From assembly GCA_029948255.1 (NCBI GenBank), contig JALIZF010001624.1, forward strand, positions 372,001 to 436,000: a stretch of DNA of 64,000 bases. The letters run 5' to 3'. The stretch comes from Telmatactis stephensoni. Lineage: Eukaryota; Cnidaria; Anthozoa; Actiniaria; Isophelliidae. A model generated the notes under the pieces. It did no database searches. It saw nothing but the letters and a program-made list of their open reading frames with translations, and was not told where the DNA came from. How positions within the stretch are numbered: position 1 is the first letter of the stretch; each line of letters begins with the position of its first letter. The position numbers and the translations under genes were made by a program. This document shows, one piece after another, positions 11,617 to 25,300 of the stretch.

Positions 11617-14006
11617 CCTGGATCCTTTATGATAAAATATGAACCTGCTTCGCGCATTAGTTCCGTGCTTACTAAGGAACAGTTTTCTTTGGGTCTGTTC
11701 TCCTAATTAATGAATGTTTAGCTAGACAATAATATAATGATTGGCTGGAAACACCTTCCACATGATTTGATTACATAGCCGATTACTACATATGGACGAG
11801 TTTGAAATACAGTGATCATCAAATTATTTTAACATCGATCAGAACAGAAAAGATGCCAGTAACATGACTTATAACATTGAGGGCAAAATTACTTGATTCT
11901 GATTGGCTAATCAAGAAGCTAGGGCTTTTTCCTTAATTCGGGGCAAAATTACTTTCACTGCACGTGACTGGTCGCTAGTCGCCTTGTTTCAACATTGAAA
12001 ATACCATGAATGAAGAATGAAAGTCGCTCACAAGTGAATTATTTGACACCGACTTCTCACTGTATCCTTGTTAAAATGCGAGACTTCCTACTCGTCAAAA
12101 TGGCTGCCAAAACCGTCATATGGCATATTCCACTCATCGCTTCGCGTCTCGGTCAATTAAGGAAAACTTTGAAAACACTCTGACATGAATTAATCCTTGA
12201 CTTTACTCGGTTAGATGTACTAATTTATGTGAGTCATGAAAAATCAGATTAAGCCAAAGGCACGAAATATAACCTAGATGGATTCTGATTGGATAAAATT
12301 TCATTTGTCATGGGCACTATTAAATTACCATATAAAATGTGGCCATTTTCTGGCTTGCCCACACTTTTATCAATGATCCGGATAATTATAAATTTGAAGA
12401 AGCATCTTGTCAAATTTGTCAAAGTTAAAGTTTGACAACCATATGCCGAATACAGCTAGTGAAATTTATCGCCGAATTCCCAACAGTTGACCTTCGCAGT
12501 TGTTAATTATATTAAACAATGAACAGTTTCCAGACTGATCTAATGTATGCTGAAGGTGATTTGTTTCATCGGAAAAAAAATATGTTCATATAATCAGCTG
12601 CTCACACCCTCCAATGTCAGGCCATACGAATAGACTAAAATAAGGTCTCAAAACTACAGTCTTTGGATCTTTTCTCAAAATAAATTACTAAACAAAAATA
12701 CCACGCTGGATACAGTTAAATGAACTTTCATGGACCTCCGATCCAGTCATTAAGTAATTTAATTTTAATCTTTCTTTTGCAAAGTATAAGAATTTTTTTA
12801 GTTGTATGCACGCTTTTGTGTGAATTTCTGAAGAGAACAAGCGTGCTAGAGACGATGTCAAACCATAAAATCGTCTCTCTTGAAATGAAACAAACCCTGT
12901 CGAAAATATACTTCCAGATCCACGCTGGATTCGAAATCCTCGCGTATTATTGTAAAGTATATCAATCCGCAAACATTTCGTTAAGTATTTTAGTTAGCTT
13001 TTTTAGACAACACTAACATATATTACATTCACCTTACATTCCTTTTTTGTATGTTGAGAAGAACAAGTACATATTTCACCTAATCTAGGTAATCTAGTCG
13101 TTTTATTGTGAAAGAAAATATCAATAATATAGACAAAATATCGATAAATATTCCAAATAAATGGTTTTTTTTCCAATGCTTTCTAAAATTGTTTTTTTCT
13201 TTAATATTAAAGTCTGCTCAACCAAGTTGAAAACAGTTGGCCATGTGATCATAGCTTTAATTCAGAATAAATTTAAATATCTTCCAGACTGATATAATTA
13301 AAGCTGAAGGCGATTTGTTTTGTTTGTTTTTTGTTTTGTTTTTATCAGTTTTACTAAGTAAATCATACTGTCTGTTTATGTAGTCCATCACTAGCTTCTT
13401 TATTATGTAGCATACTTGTCAACAATATTTTGAACATTTTAAATAACATTTTGCGTAAACAGTTTGTAATCATCACATCATTTTCTGATATTTCAAGGAA
13501 GTAATACAGGGTAGAAATATTCTCGAATGAGGACGTCTGCTTTTTGAGTTATAAAGATTTAAAATCAGAAATGCATTCCATCTCTGCTTTCCATCGTCAT
13601 GCTACCTCTTAGGGGAACTATAATCTTTGTGATGTACGCTCACCGATATTGAACAATGTGATTTTGATGTTTTGGTGTGTTTTAATCAGTTAGTTCCCTA
13701 GTTGTTGAGTAAATGTATGGTTGGCTCATATATTTGCTTGATTTTACTCATTAAGGCAAGTAATGGCACTTCCCTTCCTCCACCCCGTGACATAAAAGCT
13801 CGTTCTAATTAAGGTTTATTAGTTCACTTTATAACGATGCGTTAGTTGCTTCGCTAAGAATCAACCACCTCAAAACAACTAGATGACTTTTATAATTTAA
13901 TGATTTATCATTACGTCAGGAAATCCTGGCTGGAATATTCTCTTCTATTAAATATTTCACATTTTAGCAATGTTTAAATAAAATATTTCTGATTAACTTG
14001 CGTTTT
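11617..14006. other. Intergenic between GPCR and the kinesin 3' side
   Basis: No gene recognised. Two related stretches share cagactgat(c/a)taat..gctgaagg(t/c)gatttgttt at about 12531 and 13284. The phrase gggcaaaattactt is repeated at 11880 and 11940. ORFs here (for example 12688-12972) have no family resemblance. Confidence 0.45.
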
Positions 14007-14080
14007 TAGAGTGCACGCCATACATCTGTGAAATAACTACTAATTATTTAAGTTTTAACGGATATATGGCGTGCACTCTA
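14007..14080. repeat. Hairpin or minimal MITE
   Basis: Perfect 16-bp arms tagagtgcacgccata (14007-14022) and its reverse complement (14065-14080) with a 42-bp loop. Confidence 0.7.
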
Positions 14081-14543
14081 CTTTAACAAAATATTGCTTT
14101 TAAAAAGGTACTTGAGACCAAATTATTTAACGTCAGCGTTCGTATTTGCCAAATTAAACTTTTTAAACTTAAATTCTTTACATAATTTTTACAAGAATAC
14201 AGAAACAGTTGGGAATCTTGAAAGACAAATACGAGCACCGTTATTCATCTACAGATCTGTTAAACTCAAGCACTAAATAGTCTGCAAAGCTTTGTTCCTT
14301 GCAGTGTTACTCGGCAGTCGTGAAGTCCAACTCTAATTTTCCCTCTCACACAAAACATTTTGTGGGGAGGGGAGGGGGAGGGGTGATACTAAGTGCAAGG
14401 AGAGGGGATGACTACTTATACGATTCCAACTCCCCGAGACTCATAACATCGTTCTTCTAGCTAGTGTCTTGGATATGTACGGTTTCTGTGAGTTTGGTTG
14501 GACGTAGTAGGTTGGAAGGTCTGGTCCAATGCGAAAGGGAAAA

Positions 14544-15000
14544 CTACTTAATTAAACTCTTTAAAGGCTTGTAACGTCTTTGTACGATGTCCTTCAGGTT
14601 CTAACGTGGTTTCTTCTACTTAATTAGGCTGAAACTCCTCAAAGGCTTATTGCAACTGTGCAATTTCTAAGGGATTTACCAAGCAGGGGAATACTACTTC
14701 ATCAGACTGAAAATCCGTCAAAGGCTCATAATAATTTTGTTCAGTTTCTGGGGTGTTTAATATGCAGGCGAATACTACTTCATCATATTGAACACCCAAA
14801 AGGCCCATAACGACTTTTGCGCGGTTTCTAGGGGGTCAAATATGCAGGGCATACTACTTCATCAGGTTGGAACAAAGGCTCATAACGATTTTGCACAGTT
14901 TCTGGGGGTCTAATATGACGGGGAATACTACTTCATCAGATTGGAACACCCCAAAGGCTCATAGCGAGTTTGTACGGTTTTTAGAGTGTCTCACATGGGA
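14544..15000. repeat. Tandem repeat, about 6 units of 72-81 bp
   Basis: The anchor ctactt(c)atcag recurs at 14544, 14616, 14694, 14775, 14854 and 14928, each followed by caaaggctcata and a gttt-ctggggg-tc-aatatg segment. Spacing is not a multiple of three, so it is not a coding repeat. On the minus strand the array starts at the stop codon of the kinesin gene and would form its 3' UTR. Confidence 0.85.
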
Positions 15001-18000
15001 GCGAGGTAGTTTCTGAGATATGCTATACTCAGCGGTTGTCTCTTTGAAAGCAAGTCGATTAATCTCCATGGAAGAGTGGTGTTTCCAAGATGGACCTGGG
15101 ACGACAAAGACAAAGAGAAAAAGTTTAAAAACCCAAAGGAAAAAAGATGACTAATGACTTTGAGCATTGTCTTTCAAATCAAGGCGGGTCAGCAGGTTTG
15201 TGTAAATCTATTGAATTTGTGCAGTACGGATAGCGACCTTCAGGAGAGGAAAGTGAAAGGGAATTGGAAGGGAAAGGTGACGAAAGGAAAGTATCCTACA
15301 CTTCTCTTTTCTCAATTCTCCTCTTTCCTCTCTTCCCGCTACGCTGGCAGACTTTGGTTCCAAACCAGGGTCTTAAAAACATTCTCCAAAGACATTGAAC
15401 GAAAAATCATAAGAGAATGGTAGCGCGAGGAGAGACAAAGAAGGGAAAAGTGTACTGTAGTGTAGCCGACTCAGAGAACGGATATAAAAAGGGGACGGAC
15501 ACAAATATATATGGAATGGAAGGAAAAATATATTCAGAAAAGTATGACTTGTAAATTATGAAAGGATTTTACCGTTTAGTTTTGGAGATTTTTGCCCCAA
15601 AAGATCGACCGCGCGACATGACGTCAACAAAATAAAAATTCTGCAAGTTCCAGTGTTGCGCATGCTCATGATCTTGAGGGCGCGCGCGCTAAACTATAGT
15701 GAGCTAAAAATGGAAAAAACTGTAATATAAAGAATGTTCACCTTAGTAATATACCATACTAGAGATCCTTGTTGTCCGTTTATTTCAAGTGGTTCCACAA
15801 TCCATCCACTTGACATTACCTAATAGAATACACATGAAAACACTCAGACTCAAACAGCTCTGCATTTGTAATAACAAATGAGTTTTAGAAAGATTACTGT
15901 AGAGTAATTCCTATATAATCCTCTTTGCTACCTGAGCTCTGATGATTCCATTGACTGGAGGAGCCTTGGGATGATCAATTGACTGTGAGGCCATGACATA
16001 TTTCTGTCCCTAAAATGTTGATAGATATCATGAAGTAAAGAAAACTTTAAAGGCCCACTTGGATGAAAATCGATGAAAATTGGAAACTGTTTATTTCTAT
16101 CTGAAGATGAATGTAGTTAAATAACTGTCTACCCTCTGCCCAAAAATCTGCATTTCAAGCTCATTATCAAAGAGAAATTTCGATATTAAGTCTAAAAGAA
16201 CAATAGGGTTGAGTAAATGACGTCATTTACTCACAACTTAAATGCTAAAATACTTGACAATTTCTATTCGTCTCGTTTGAATGTAAAAAAAATGTTGCTT
16301 TTGGTGATTATTGGAAGTCGTACAGATAGGTTTTACCGGCTAAGTTTCAAGTCATTTACAATTTTAATATATTTTCATCCAAGTACCCCTTTAAAAATAT
16401 ATTATTTTCTTATTAAATAAAGAATATATTTATTCTACGGTTGCGACAATTCGACCACTTTTTATTTATTCGATTATTTTTACAAGTGAAGCGAGTGACA
16501 AAGTAAACCAAAAGACTGAGGGATTTTGGATAGTCTACGTCTATTTCAACAGATCGTTTATTAAGTCTACTTCTATCTTAACATTTTTTTCCTCATTTAA
16601 GTCCTTACCTCGACTCGTTCCTTAGTAACATAGCAGAAGTCACGTGAGTGAGTCATGAAGCACTGTGTTGTTTCATGTAGCATGTAAACTGATAGAGAAA
16701 AACATGAATTTACTGAGATGAAAATTAACCAAAAAAACATTATTCTAGATCATTTTAAAACGCGTCTTTTTCGTCTACGCTAAAACAAAAGACTGAAAAA
16801 AAACCAGTCTTTTGTTTATAGACGGAAGCCAATTTAGCTTTCGCTAATCTTCCATTGGGCCGTCTTTCATCTCACACTCACTACCTCTACACTTGAATAT
16901 TTTGCATGCAATGCTCAACTCACATGTTGATTTTTGCCGAGGGAGGACAAACCGAAGAACCCGGACAAAAAAACCCTCGTGGCATGGTAGAGAACAACAC
17001 ATCAAACAAACTCAACTCACATATGATCCAGCGTAGAGGGGAAGACATGGAAGGAAAAAGGAATTACTCTGTTGAGTGGAAGAAAATGAAGGAAAGCAAA
17101 AAGGTTGGAAGAAAAGCAAAAGGGAATAATAATAAAAAAAAAAAAAAACAGAAAAATTACGACCGAAAGAAGCAGGAAAGAGAGAAATGGCGGCAAAACG
17201 ACACTGGTTTTTTTATTTTTCAACAACACGACAAAAATGTATACGGCAGGGTATACACTACAGTCAGAAAAGTGCTTGTGATTTGTTCAAATAACAAAGA
17301 ACAGTAAAACAAAAAAAGGACAGAGGTTACATGTAAAACAAAAGGCATTTTTCATCATAATCCACACATTCTTTGTGTTTGTTATTTGAACAAATCACAA
17401 GCTTCGTTACAAGCTTCGTTCTAATTGTAGTGGTCGACCCTATACGGCATAACGATTAAACTTACCCACTTTTAGTCCGTCTTCCACATGTTCAACAATA
17501 TTGATTTTCTGCAAATAAAGGAAACAGATGACACAACACGAACCAAAACTACTATCTATGCTTGACGGCTGTAGCCTTACCTTAAGCATATTGTCATAGA
17601 TATACCGAGAGAGAGGATTACGAACGGCCTCCCATACCGTTACTGGGGATGCTTCGATGATACCTCGGCCCATGAAACTATATATAAAAGGACATGGTTA
17701 AACAGGAAACACGTAGATGTCGATGCCTGCTAACGGTCTCACAAACGAGACAGCAAATGAAACGTAATAACTTGTAATCAAATGATGCATTGCATGCAAT
17801 GCTGTAAAGTTTGATCGAATTCTATTTCAGTTTTATAAACTGCGACGTTGACACACGATTAATTTACCCAAGTATAATGAGCGTGTTTTCCATGTAGTGG
17901 AACTAACCAGCCAGAACGGCCTGATTTCTTAGGACTGGTTCAAGCTTGAGCTTAGAATTGACATATACCATTTAAGAACTGGCCGTTCTGGCTGGTTGGT

Positions 18001-19363
18001 TCCATGAAATGGAAAACACCCTGAGTGTATACTGCGTGAAACGAAATGGATACACGATGTATTTATCCACTGCGCGCAACAATTTTAAAGGCTTGCAGAC
18101 GATGCAATTTATCTATGGCGCCTAACAATTTGAGAGGATGACACACGATGCAATTTATCCAGTGCGCGCAACACTTTCAAAGGTGGACACACGGTTCAGT
18201 AGTCCATTTCCGAGATATGCTTCACCTGCCAAATACAAAGGACTGAGAACAAGGCTTCGTGCTGAAACTTTTGTCTTGTTACGAATGACTGAGCTTTATG
18301 CACGTAGCCTCGTCTTGATTCCTTTTTATGTGGCAAGCGAAGTGTATCTCAGAAGTCGGTTATTTATGTATACTGCCCAGCATCCAACATCTGGCCTGTC
18401 TTACATTACGTATATATAACCATGTTTTCTTACCAGTAAATGAATCCGTTTGGCAGCTCTTCTCTCTTCCTTAATATTGCGACGTCTTTTTGATAACTGT
18501 GAAACCTAGAATAGACGAAAAATGTTTAGCCAGCCCTATCTGACACTATACACCTTTTCTTCATCGAATTCATCAGCCATTTTTCACCATAAATGCAAGA
18601 AAAACGAGAAAAATATCATTTTCGGAGAATTTATCGGATCTCATAACCTTATTTCTGAAGGCTTTTCAAGAGATAAATTGTACATTTCATGTGTCATGTT
18701 TTCCAATGTTAACAAATAGATTCCATTTTTCCGTGCGTCTGTATTCTAATAGATGCACAAATGACGTCAAAATGTGGTGAGAACGAAAAAGTACGCCACG
18801 TGACGAAGTCGGGACAGTTGTTCTCACCACATTTTGACGTCTTCTGTGTATCTATTAGAGTAATGGACCCCGTTGTTTGAAAGACGATTAGCGTTAACCC
18901 AGGATTAAATCTAAAGAAAGCCATTCACTTTAACCGAGGATTAGCGTTAATCGCACTTCAAAAAACCGGGCCCAGACCCACAGAAAAATAGAATCTATTT
19001 GTGTATATAATATCCATCGAAACATCTCAACCAATCAGAGCAGCTTTCTGTTGTCTAATTGATTTATAACTGCCCTAAGACGGAATCAGTTACTCACGTC
19101 CATCCCCCATGGTCAGAATCTCGTGCGTGAACGGGACCAGTTGTAGGAAACATACGAATGATCTCTGGGACAGTCGACGCATGAAGAGCCTGAAAGTCAA
19201 AGTCAAAGACGTGAATTAACTAATAAGTAAGCATGGATGAGGCAAATAATTACCCAATCATACGCCGTAACTGTACTGACCTCCTCTACGGTACTGACCT
19301 CCTTTAGAAGTTCAGCAGCAGCGTGATTTCCAATCACACGATATCTAATGTGAAGACGATTCA
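14991..19363 (-). CDS. STARD9-like: Kinesin gene, START-domain part (exons 25-33)
   Basis: Nine short exons give, in order, [111 protein letters not shown] and [17 protein letters not shown], then TGA at 14991-14993. These match the START fold order (VWEAV helix, RDFC strand, vRaE..SGWxx strand, C-terminal helix). START domains bind sterols or phospholipids; the ligand here is unknown. Confidence 0.9.
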
Positions 19364-22300
19364 CTAAAGAAAAACAACAGGAATATCGTTAGTTGAACTT
19401 TTCTTAAACATTTACGTTTCCTGAGTATATTGGGCCTCTACCTTGTCTCGACTTATAGCTGTGAAGGATTACAAAACACCATATTCAATTCAGGCTAGAC
19501 ACCGCGTCAAAACAACTGTGCACACACGAGTTTTTGCGGGATTACGCGCGTCAACGCGAGTCCACGTCGTGACGACAGGAACCCCAAGTAATATTTTTAA
19601 AATTTTTATCAATAGATTTTTTCATCCATATCTTTGAACAATTCTTTGAGCTTAATTTTGAACATTGGTGTAAACAGGAAAGTACTTGGTGTAAAAGACA
19701 GGCGACAGAATATACTACAATGTCCTCAAAATGATTTTTTTGTGACAAATTTTGGCTTCTATGACTTAGTTTTTGCCGGCAAAGTACACGGCCAAATATT
19801 TTCATCAGGGGTCGTTTCATAAGTCGCGCATGCGTGGGACATATTGCCGCGGCGCCGGCGAGCTACCTGTTGGTTTATATAAATATAGTGAAACCCCTCA
19901 AAACGAACGCCTCTCTGAGGCGGATACCCTTGCTTGGTCCTAGCGAAATATCCCCATATTCTCTTTAACAAAACCCCCTCTAAGGCACCCCTCTAAAGCG
20001 GACAACGGACACTTTTTATTGTAAAATATGTCACAAATAGGTCGGAAATACCCCTCAAAACGGACGTTTGGAACAAAACACGTAACAGATTGTTGCGTTT
20101 TTCAGTACTGCAATGCACCGAGGTACTAAAGTTACAAAACAAACATTGATCGTGATCAACATCCTCTCACAACAGATATTGTACGACCATTGAGAATTCA
20201 TATTATGTTATATAATGGTCTAGTACCGCTCTATTTGGTATCAGATGTCTGGGGTCAAATTTTACAACTCCCTCTAAGGTGGACACCTCTCTAAAGTGGA
20301 CACCAAGAGCTGGTCCCGAAGGTATCCGCTTTAGAGGGAATTTACTGTACAATTTTTGTATATTTGTTTGTTTTCGCGCCCAGTCTTCCAATCAGCACCT
20401 ACCTAACGGTTTCTCGATGAATTGATACTCTTCAGTGCTGAAATATACAAACAAAAGTAATCAAGTTAAGTTAATAATGAATCGGTATAAAGGTAGTTGA
20501 CGGGCATGGCATGCTGGGAAGCACTCCAGTTATTTTGAGTCCACGATAAACCACCTCGTACACTGGAAACCATGTCACGAATTCGTGGTCGTGGACATCT
20601 TTTAAAGGGGCACATAGACCCAACTACCTGCATGCTTGACCACAATGACTGAACACACTGTGGCTCGGCAAAGGCCGACCACATTACGATGATGACGAAA
20701 CGGTACGACAAAGCATTGCCGAGCATCTTGACCCCTGAATATTAAACAATTGGTCATGAAGAAGTTCAAAAAGGACGATGCGAATTCCCATACTTGAGAT
20801 TTTCCTGGTATTTTCTCTTTTCTTCCTCAGCGGTTTTCTTCAACTCTTCGATTGCTTTTTCTCTGTTCTCTTTATCCTGCAGTAGTTCTTTCAAAGTCGC
20901 TTCCAGTTCGTCGCGTTCCTCTTCACTCGTGAGAAGTCTGGTGCGGACTTCATCAAGTTGCAATAAAAGAATTTCCTTTTCTCTTGTTTCGGACAACAAT
21001 CTAAAAATAGTAGTATAAATAATGATATTAATGGTATAAAAAATAATAGTATGAATTAACAAATCAAAGAGCAGCAAGTGATAACATCTGCGCATGTCTC
21101 GAACTTCTATTGTCTTGGACAAATGGATAATTTTGAAAGGATAATTTCTAGCTGTTCATACTTCTGCACTCGAATGTAATGCTCCGAAAAAATTTGGGGA
21201 GACTATAAACGACTCTATTTATGAGAGAGGTAGCCCTAAGCCAGGTTAAAACCGTAATTGAGGCCACTTCCGTCCAGCGGCTTGCGCAGACTCGTCATTT
21301 TATCACTTGTTGTTCAAATCAAAGTAGTGATAGAGGTCAGTGCTACATGTCATTTAAAAGGATGGGAAGGGTCGGTCGGGAATACGTAACAAGAACGCAG
21401 CTCTGTACGTAACAGAAGAGACGTATCCAGAAGAAAGGGAAGCGGGTTTGGTATGATTTAAAACAACGAACCTGCTTTCAGCTTCTTCAACTTTATCGAA
21501 AGTTTCCTTCAATTTCTTAGCTTCCTCATTCAAAAATTCAATGGTTTCCTCGCTCTGTAGGTCACCATACTCCTTCAGACGTGAGATACGCTTTAAACGC
21601 GACTTCACCAGTTTTCTCTCCCTGTCGCGCTCAATATGGAACTTATCTTTTTGTGCTGTTAGTTTGCTCATGGCTAGTTCTTTATCTCGTAGAGAGCCAC
21701 GTATTTCATCAGAGATCTTTCGCTCCTGGTCAAGCACCCTTTCTTCGTCTTGCTCGAGCTTCAGTCTTTTAGCAAGACAACTAAGGAATAATTCGTCTTC
21801 GAGTGATCCAATGTGGTCAAACTTATTTTGTACAAGTTCCATAACAGACTTTCTTTTGGCAGACATTGCGTCCTCCCATTGTCTTTTCTTTTCACTATCT
21901 GGTATATTTGAACCTTTACAAGAGTCCATAACATTGCTTTCAATCTCTTTATACTCGCTCCACAACATTTCAAGGTATTTTTCACGTTCAAGAGCGAATC
22001 CAGAAATTTGAGACTCATTTTCTTCACGCATGCAGTCCATGCAAATACCTATCTTTTCAAGATGTCTTTCCTCCCGTGCTTTAAAACCATTTTCAAGTTC
22101 GCATAATTTTTCCTCGTTTTCTTGGATTTTGACTCGGTAAAGCTCTAAACTGTTCATTTTTTCTAACAATGCTAGTTGGCTCTCAGTTACAACTTTTGAT
22201 TTCTCATTTTTTAAAAGTTCGAGTCGTTCGACTTCATCATCCAGTTCACTCAGCCTTCTGTTTTCGAAGCTTTTTCTGTTTTCGAGTCCACTTTCCTCTT

Positions 22301-25300
22301 CATAGCTGTTCATACTCGCAGAAAGGTCACTGCTTTGGAGGGATGAATTAGTAGAAGTTCGTTGTTTCCCAACATTCACACGAGAAGCTCCACTTCCATT
22401 CCCAATCACGTCCTTCTCTTCATCTGCAACTTCTTGAACTACTAAGTTCCCCAACATGTCTGTCTTTCGTTGTGATAGAGTTCGTATTTTCTTCTCTATA
22501 TGTTCAAGTTCTTCTTTTCCCCTTTTCAGAGTCTTTTCAAGAGACGGTTTTACTTTGTTAAAGTCTTTTTCAGCTTTTTCGTAAGATGTTTTAAGCTGTT
22601 CTTGAAGTTCCAATATAGTTTCCTGTTGTTCTTCAATATCTCGTAGTTCTTGGTCTTTCTCCCAGTCTAAAAGCTCTCGTTGTCGCTTCACATCGAGTTC
22701 AACTTTGTCGACAGTCTTTCGTTTTAGAAGTTCAATCTCAGCCAGCTTGACTTCAAAGTGTTCTATTTTGTCCCACTCGTCTTCCATAAACGATTGCAAA
22801 GTTTCTCTTTCTTTCTCTTCTATTTCCTCAACTCCAGGGTAAGTCAAACCAAAATCTTTCCTAAGCGCAAATAACTTGTCAAGCTCATCGTTAATAAGGT
22901 TTTTACCCATTTTATTCTGTTCATCTATTGTTTCTTCCACCTTTACCAAATCTTCTCGTGTCTTACATGAGTTTTTCTCGTGAGCTAAACGTATTTGTTG
23001 AATCTGTTCTTTTTGGGCCTCTATTTCGCTTTGTTTCATCTCAATTTCTTCCTTGTAGTTTCGTTCAATTTCAAGACGACGAATCTCTGCATCTTTGTGC
23101 TTTGATATCAATTCGCTGATGTGAATCCTGGAAACACAAACATCGTTAATAATAGGGATCGCGTTTTACGCAAAAGAAAACGGTCATTTCATAACAAAAC
23201 CGGTCCGCTCTACACTTTCAATTGACTCTTATGAAGCTGGAGTGAATACAAAAAATGTCACATTTATCGCAAAATGGAATTCAAAATCGAATTCACCATA
23301 CCGAAAATAGTAATCCTGCCAAGTTTCAACAACATTGTTCTTAAACAAACAGAGTTATGAATTTTTGAAAGTCAGCATTTTTACAAAGAAATGTACTGTG
23401 GACGTGCATCGCATGCACGCCCAGCCTCGTTATCAGGCTAGACACATACATTTTCTTTGCAAAAATTTTTCACCAAATGCTTACATTTAAAAATTCATAT
23501 CTTCGTCAGTTTAAGGGCAATCTTTACGAAACTTTTGCAATTGTACTATTTTTGACACAACAAATTCGATTTTGAGTTCCATTTCTCGATAAATCCGATA
23601 TTTTTTGAACTCACTCCAGCGTGATAAGAGTCAATTCACGCAAAACAAAACGGAAAAGTCATTTCATATTTCACGAAAGCTCACTTCATGTTCAATACAC
23701 AGGCCACAGGAAAACGGGAAACTTAACATTTTACGCAAAAGAGAACAGTCATTTCTTATAATATAAACGGTCACGAATATTCCAAGACGACATATTTTCA
23801 AAGAACGTTTTCATATTTTAAGATTTCACGTACGATAGAACGGTCATTTGAACGTTTTATATAAAGTCATGTCACTTTTTTAATTTTAAATCCACGAATT
23901 GACTACTATAAATGCTAGCCTCCTCCGCAGGCAGGAGTTTTTTATGTTCTTGGGTTTCCTGTGTAAAAGAGTGGAGATAGGGGAGAATGGGGAGAGAAGG
24001 GGAGAGAGTCCCCAGCCTTTTTTTCTTCTCAAAATTTCGCACAGGAAGCCCAAAAGGTTGCCTGCGGAGGAGGCTATATAAATGCAATAGAACTACTTAC
24101 TTTAATTCGTCTACACCTTCTCCCATATCTACATCCACCCTATATATATATCAATACACAAGTGTTAGCATTGACATGTATTAAGTACAATAAAATTGCA
24201 AAAACTCATTTTGCTCTTCTCTTTCTTGCTCTTCTCTTCTCTTTGGAAACGGTACGTAACAGCTTTCTACGCACCGTGACGGCACAATAGAGCAGATTTC
24301 GTATGAGTGAGAAACGTACCGCGCCATACCCTGACCGTATCAGTGCCGTGATGTCTATAAAAACATTTGAAATTCCTGCCGTAACCGTGCCGTGGCGAGA
24401 CTGCGCCGTTTTCACACTCATACGAAATCTACTCTAACCGTAACCATATGGTATACCCGTTTCGTAGCTATCCTATCTCTTTTGCGGTTTTCCACAAATT
24501 AACAAACTTCAAAATTCAAGTTTCTTATTGTCACACGCTCACTCACTCACTCACTCACAAATTGTAAACTTTTAAGCCCGAATATTAATGAATGTACGGT
24601 GCGACCTAAGTGCTTATCACCAATCACTCGAGCACTAGATTGTTGTTCAACCTTTGTAGAGGGAAAACAAATATAAGCTATCCAAGTGGGATCTAATCAA
24701 CATCCAAGTCGAGCACGTTTTATGAAACAGGTGTATACAACAAACGAGACCTTGAAGAGGGCGGGGAAGGCAATAATTGGTTGACGGGTTGATACATTTT
24801 TCTCATGGTTGCGTGCATTTAAATTTCGAAGTTAGCTTTGCTTTAAAGCAAAAATGACAGCAAATTTTAGCATGAACAAGAGCAAATCTCAAAAAGATCG
24901 ACGAATTTATTCTGAAAGAGAACTCTTTGTCGTGGTTCGCCTGAGTCCATCAATGAACCGTAATCAGTAAAAGGGCTATTGACTACCCCTCCCCTCCCCT
25001 CCCCAAGGGCAACCTACCCTGAATCCAGTGTAAATGGTGATGATGCATCAGATCTGGTACTCAGATCACCATGACTACCACGTATAGGCGACATGTGATA
25101 TCCTAGAAGAGACTCGGAGGATTCCTGAAAGATGAAAGAGGAATGCATGGAAATATAAAAAAGGAGGAAAAAGAAGAAATAGGAAAAGAATGGGACAGGA
25201 CTTGGATACTCTAGAAGCATTTAAAAGATGAAAACATTGAAACATTGAAAACAGGGTAAATGGAAAAGAAAACAAGAAAGAAAAAAGGTGCATAAGGAAT

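Noticed and set aside
11880..11960. Repeated gggcaaaattactt as transposon ends
   Set aside because: The two copies are direct, short and lack inverted termini or flanking duplications.
14540..15000. Tandem repeat as a coding repeat
   Set aside because: Unit lengths of 72, 78, 81, 79 and 74 bp break any frame and stops occur in all frames.
16906..17307. 133-codon lysine-rich plus-strand ORF
   Set aside because: It lies in a kinesin intron on the other strand, is low-complexity (poly-A tract), and overlaps a dispersed repeat and a small inverted repeat.
17440..17673. Single 77-aa protein read through two START exons
   Set aside because: Only [19 protein letters not shown] and [10 protein letters not shown] are exonic; the part between them is intron with a good donor and acceptor.
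15932..20437. PX domain expected for a KIF16B orthologue
   Set aside because: The C-terminal exons match START order ([32 protein letters not shown]), not a PX fold.
21541..22351. Plus-strand ORFs opposite the large coiled-coil exon
   Set aside because: Ser/Phe-rich shadows of the Glu/Lys-rich minus-strand coding exon.
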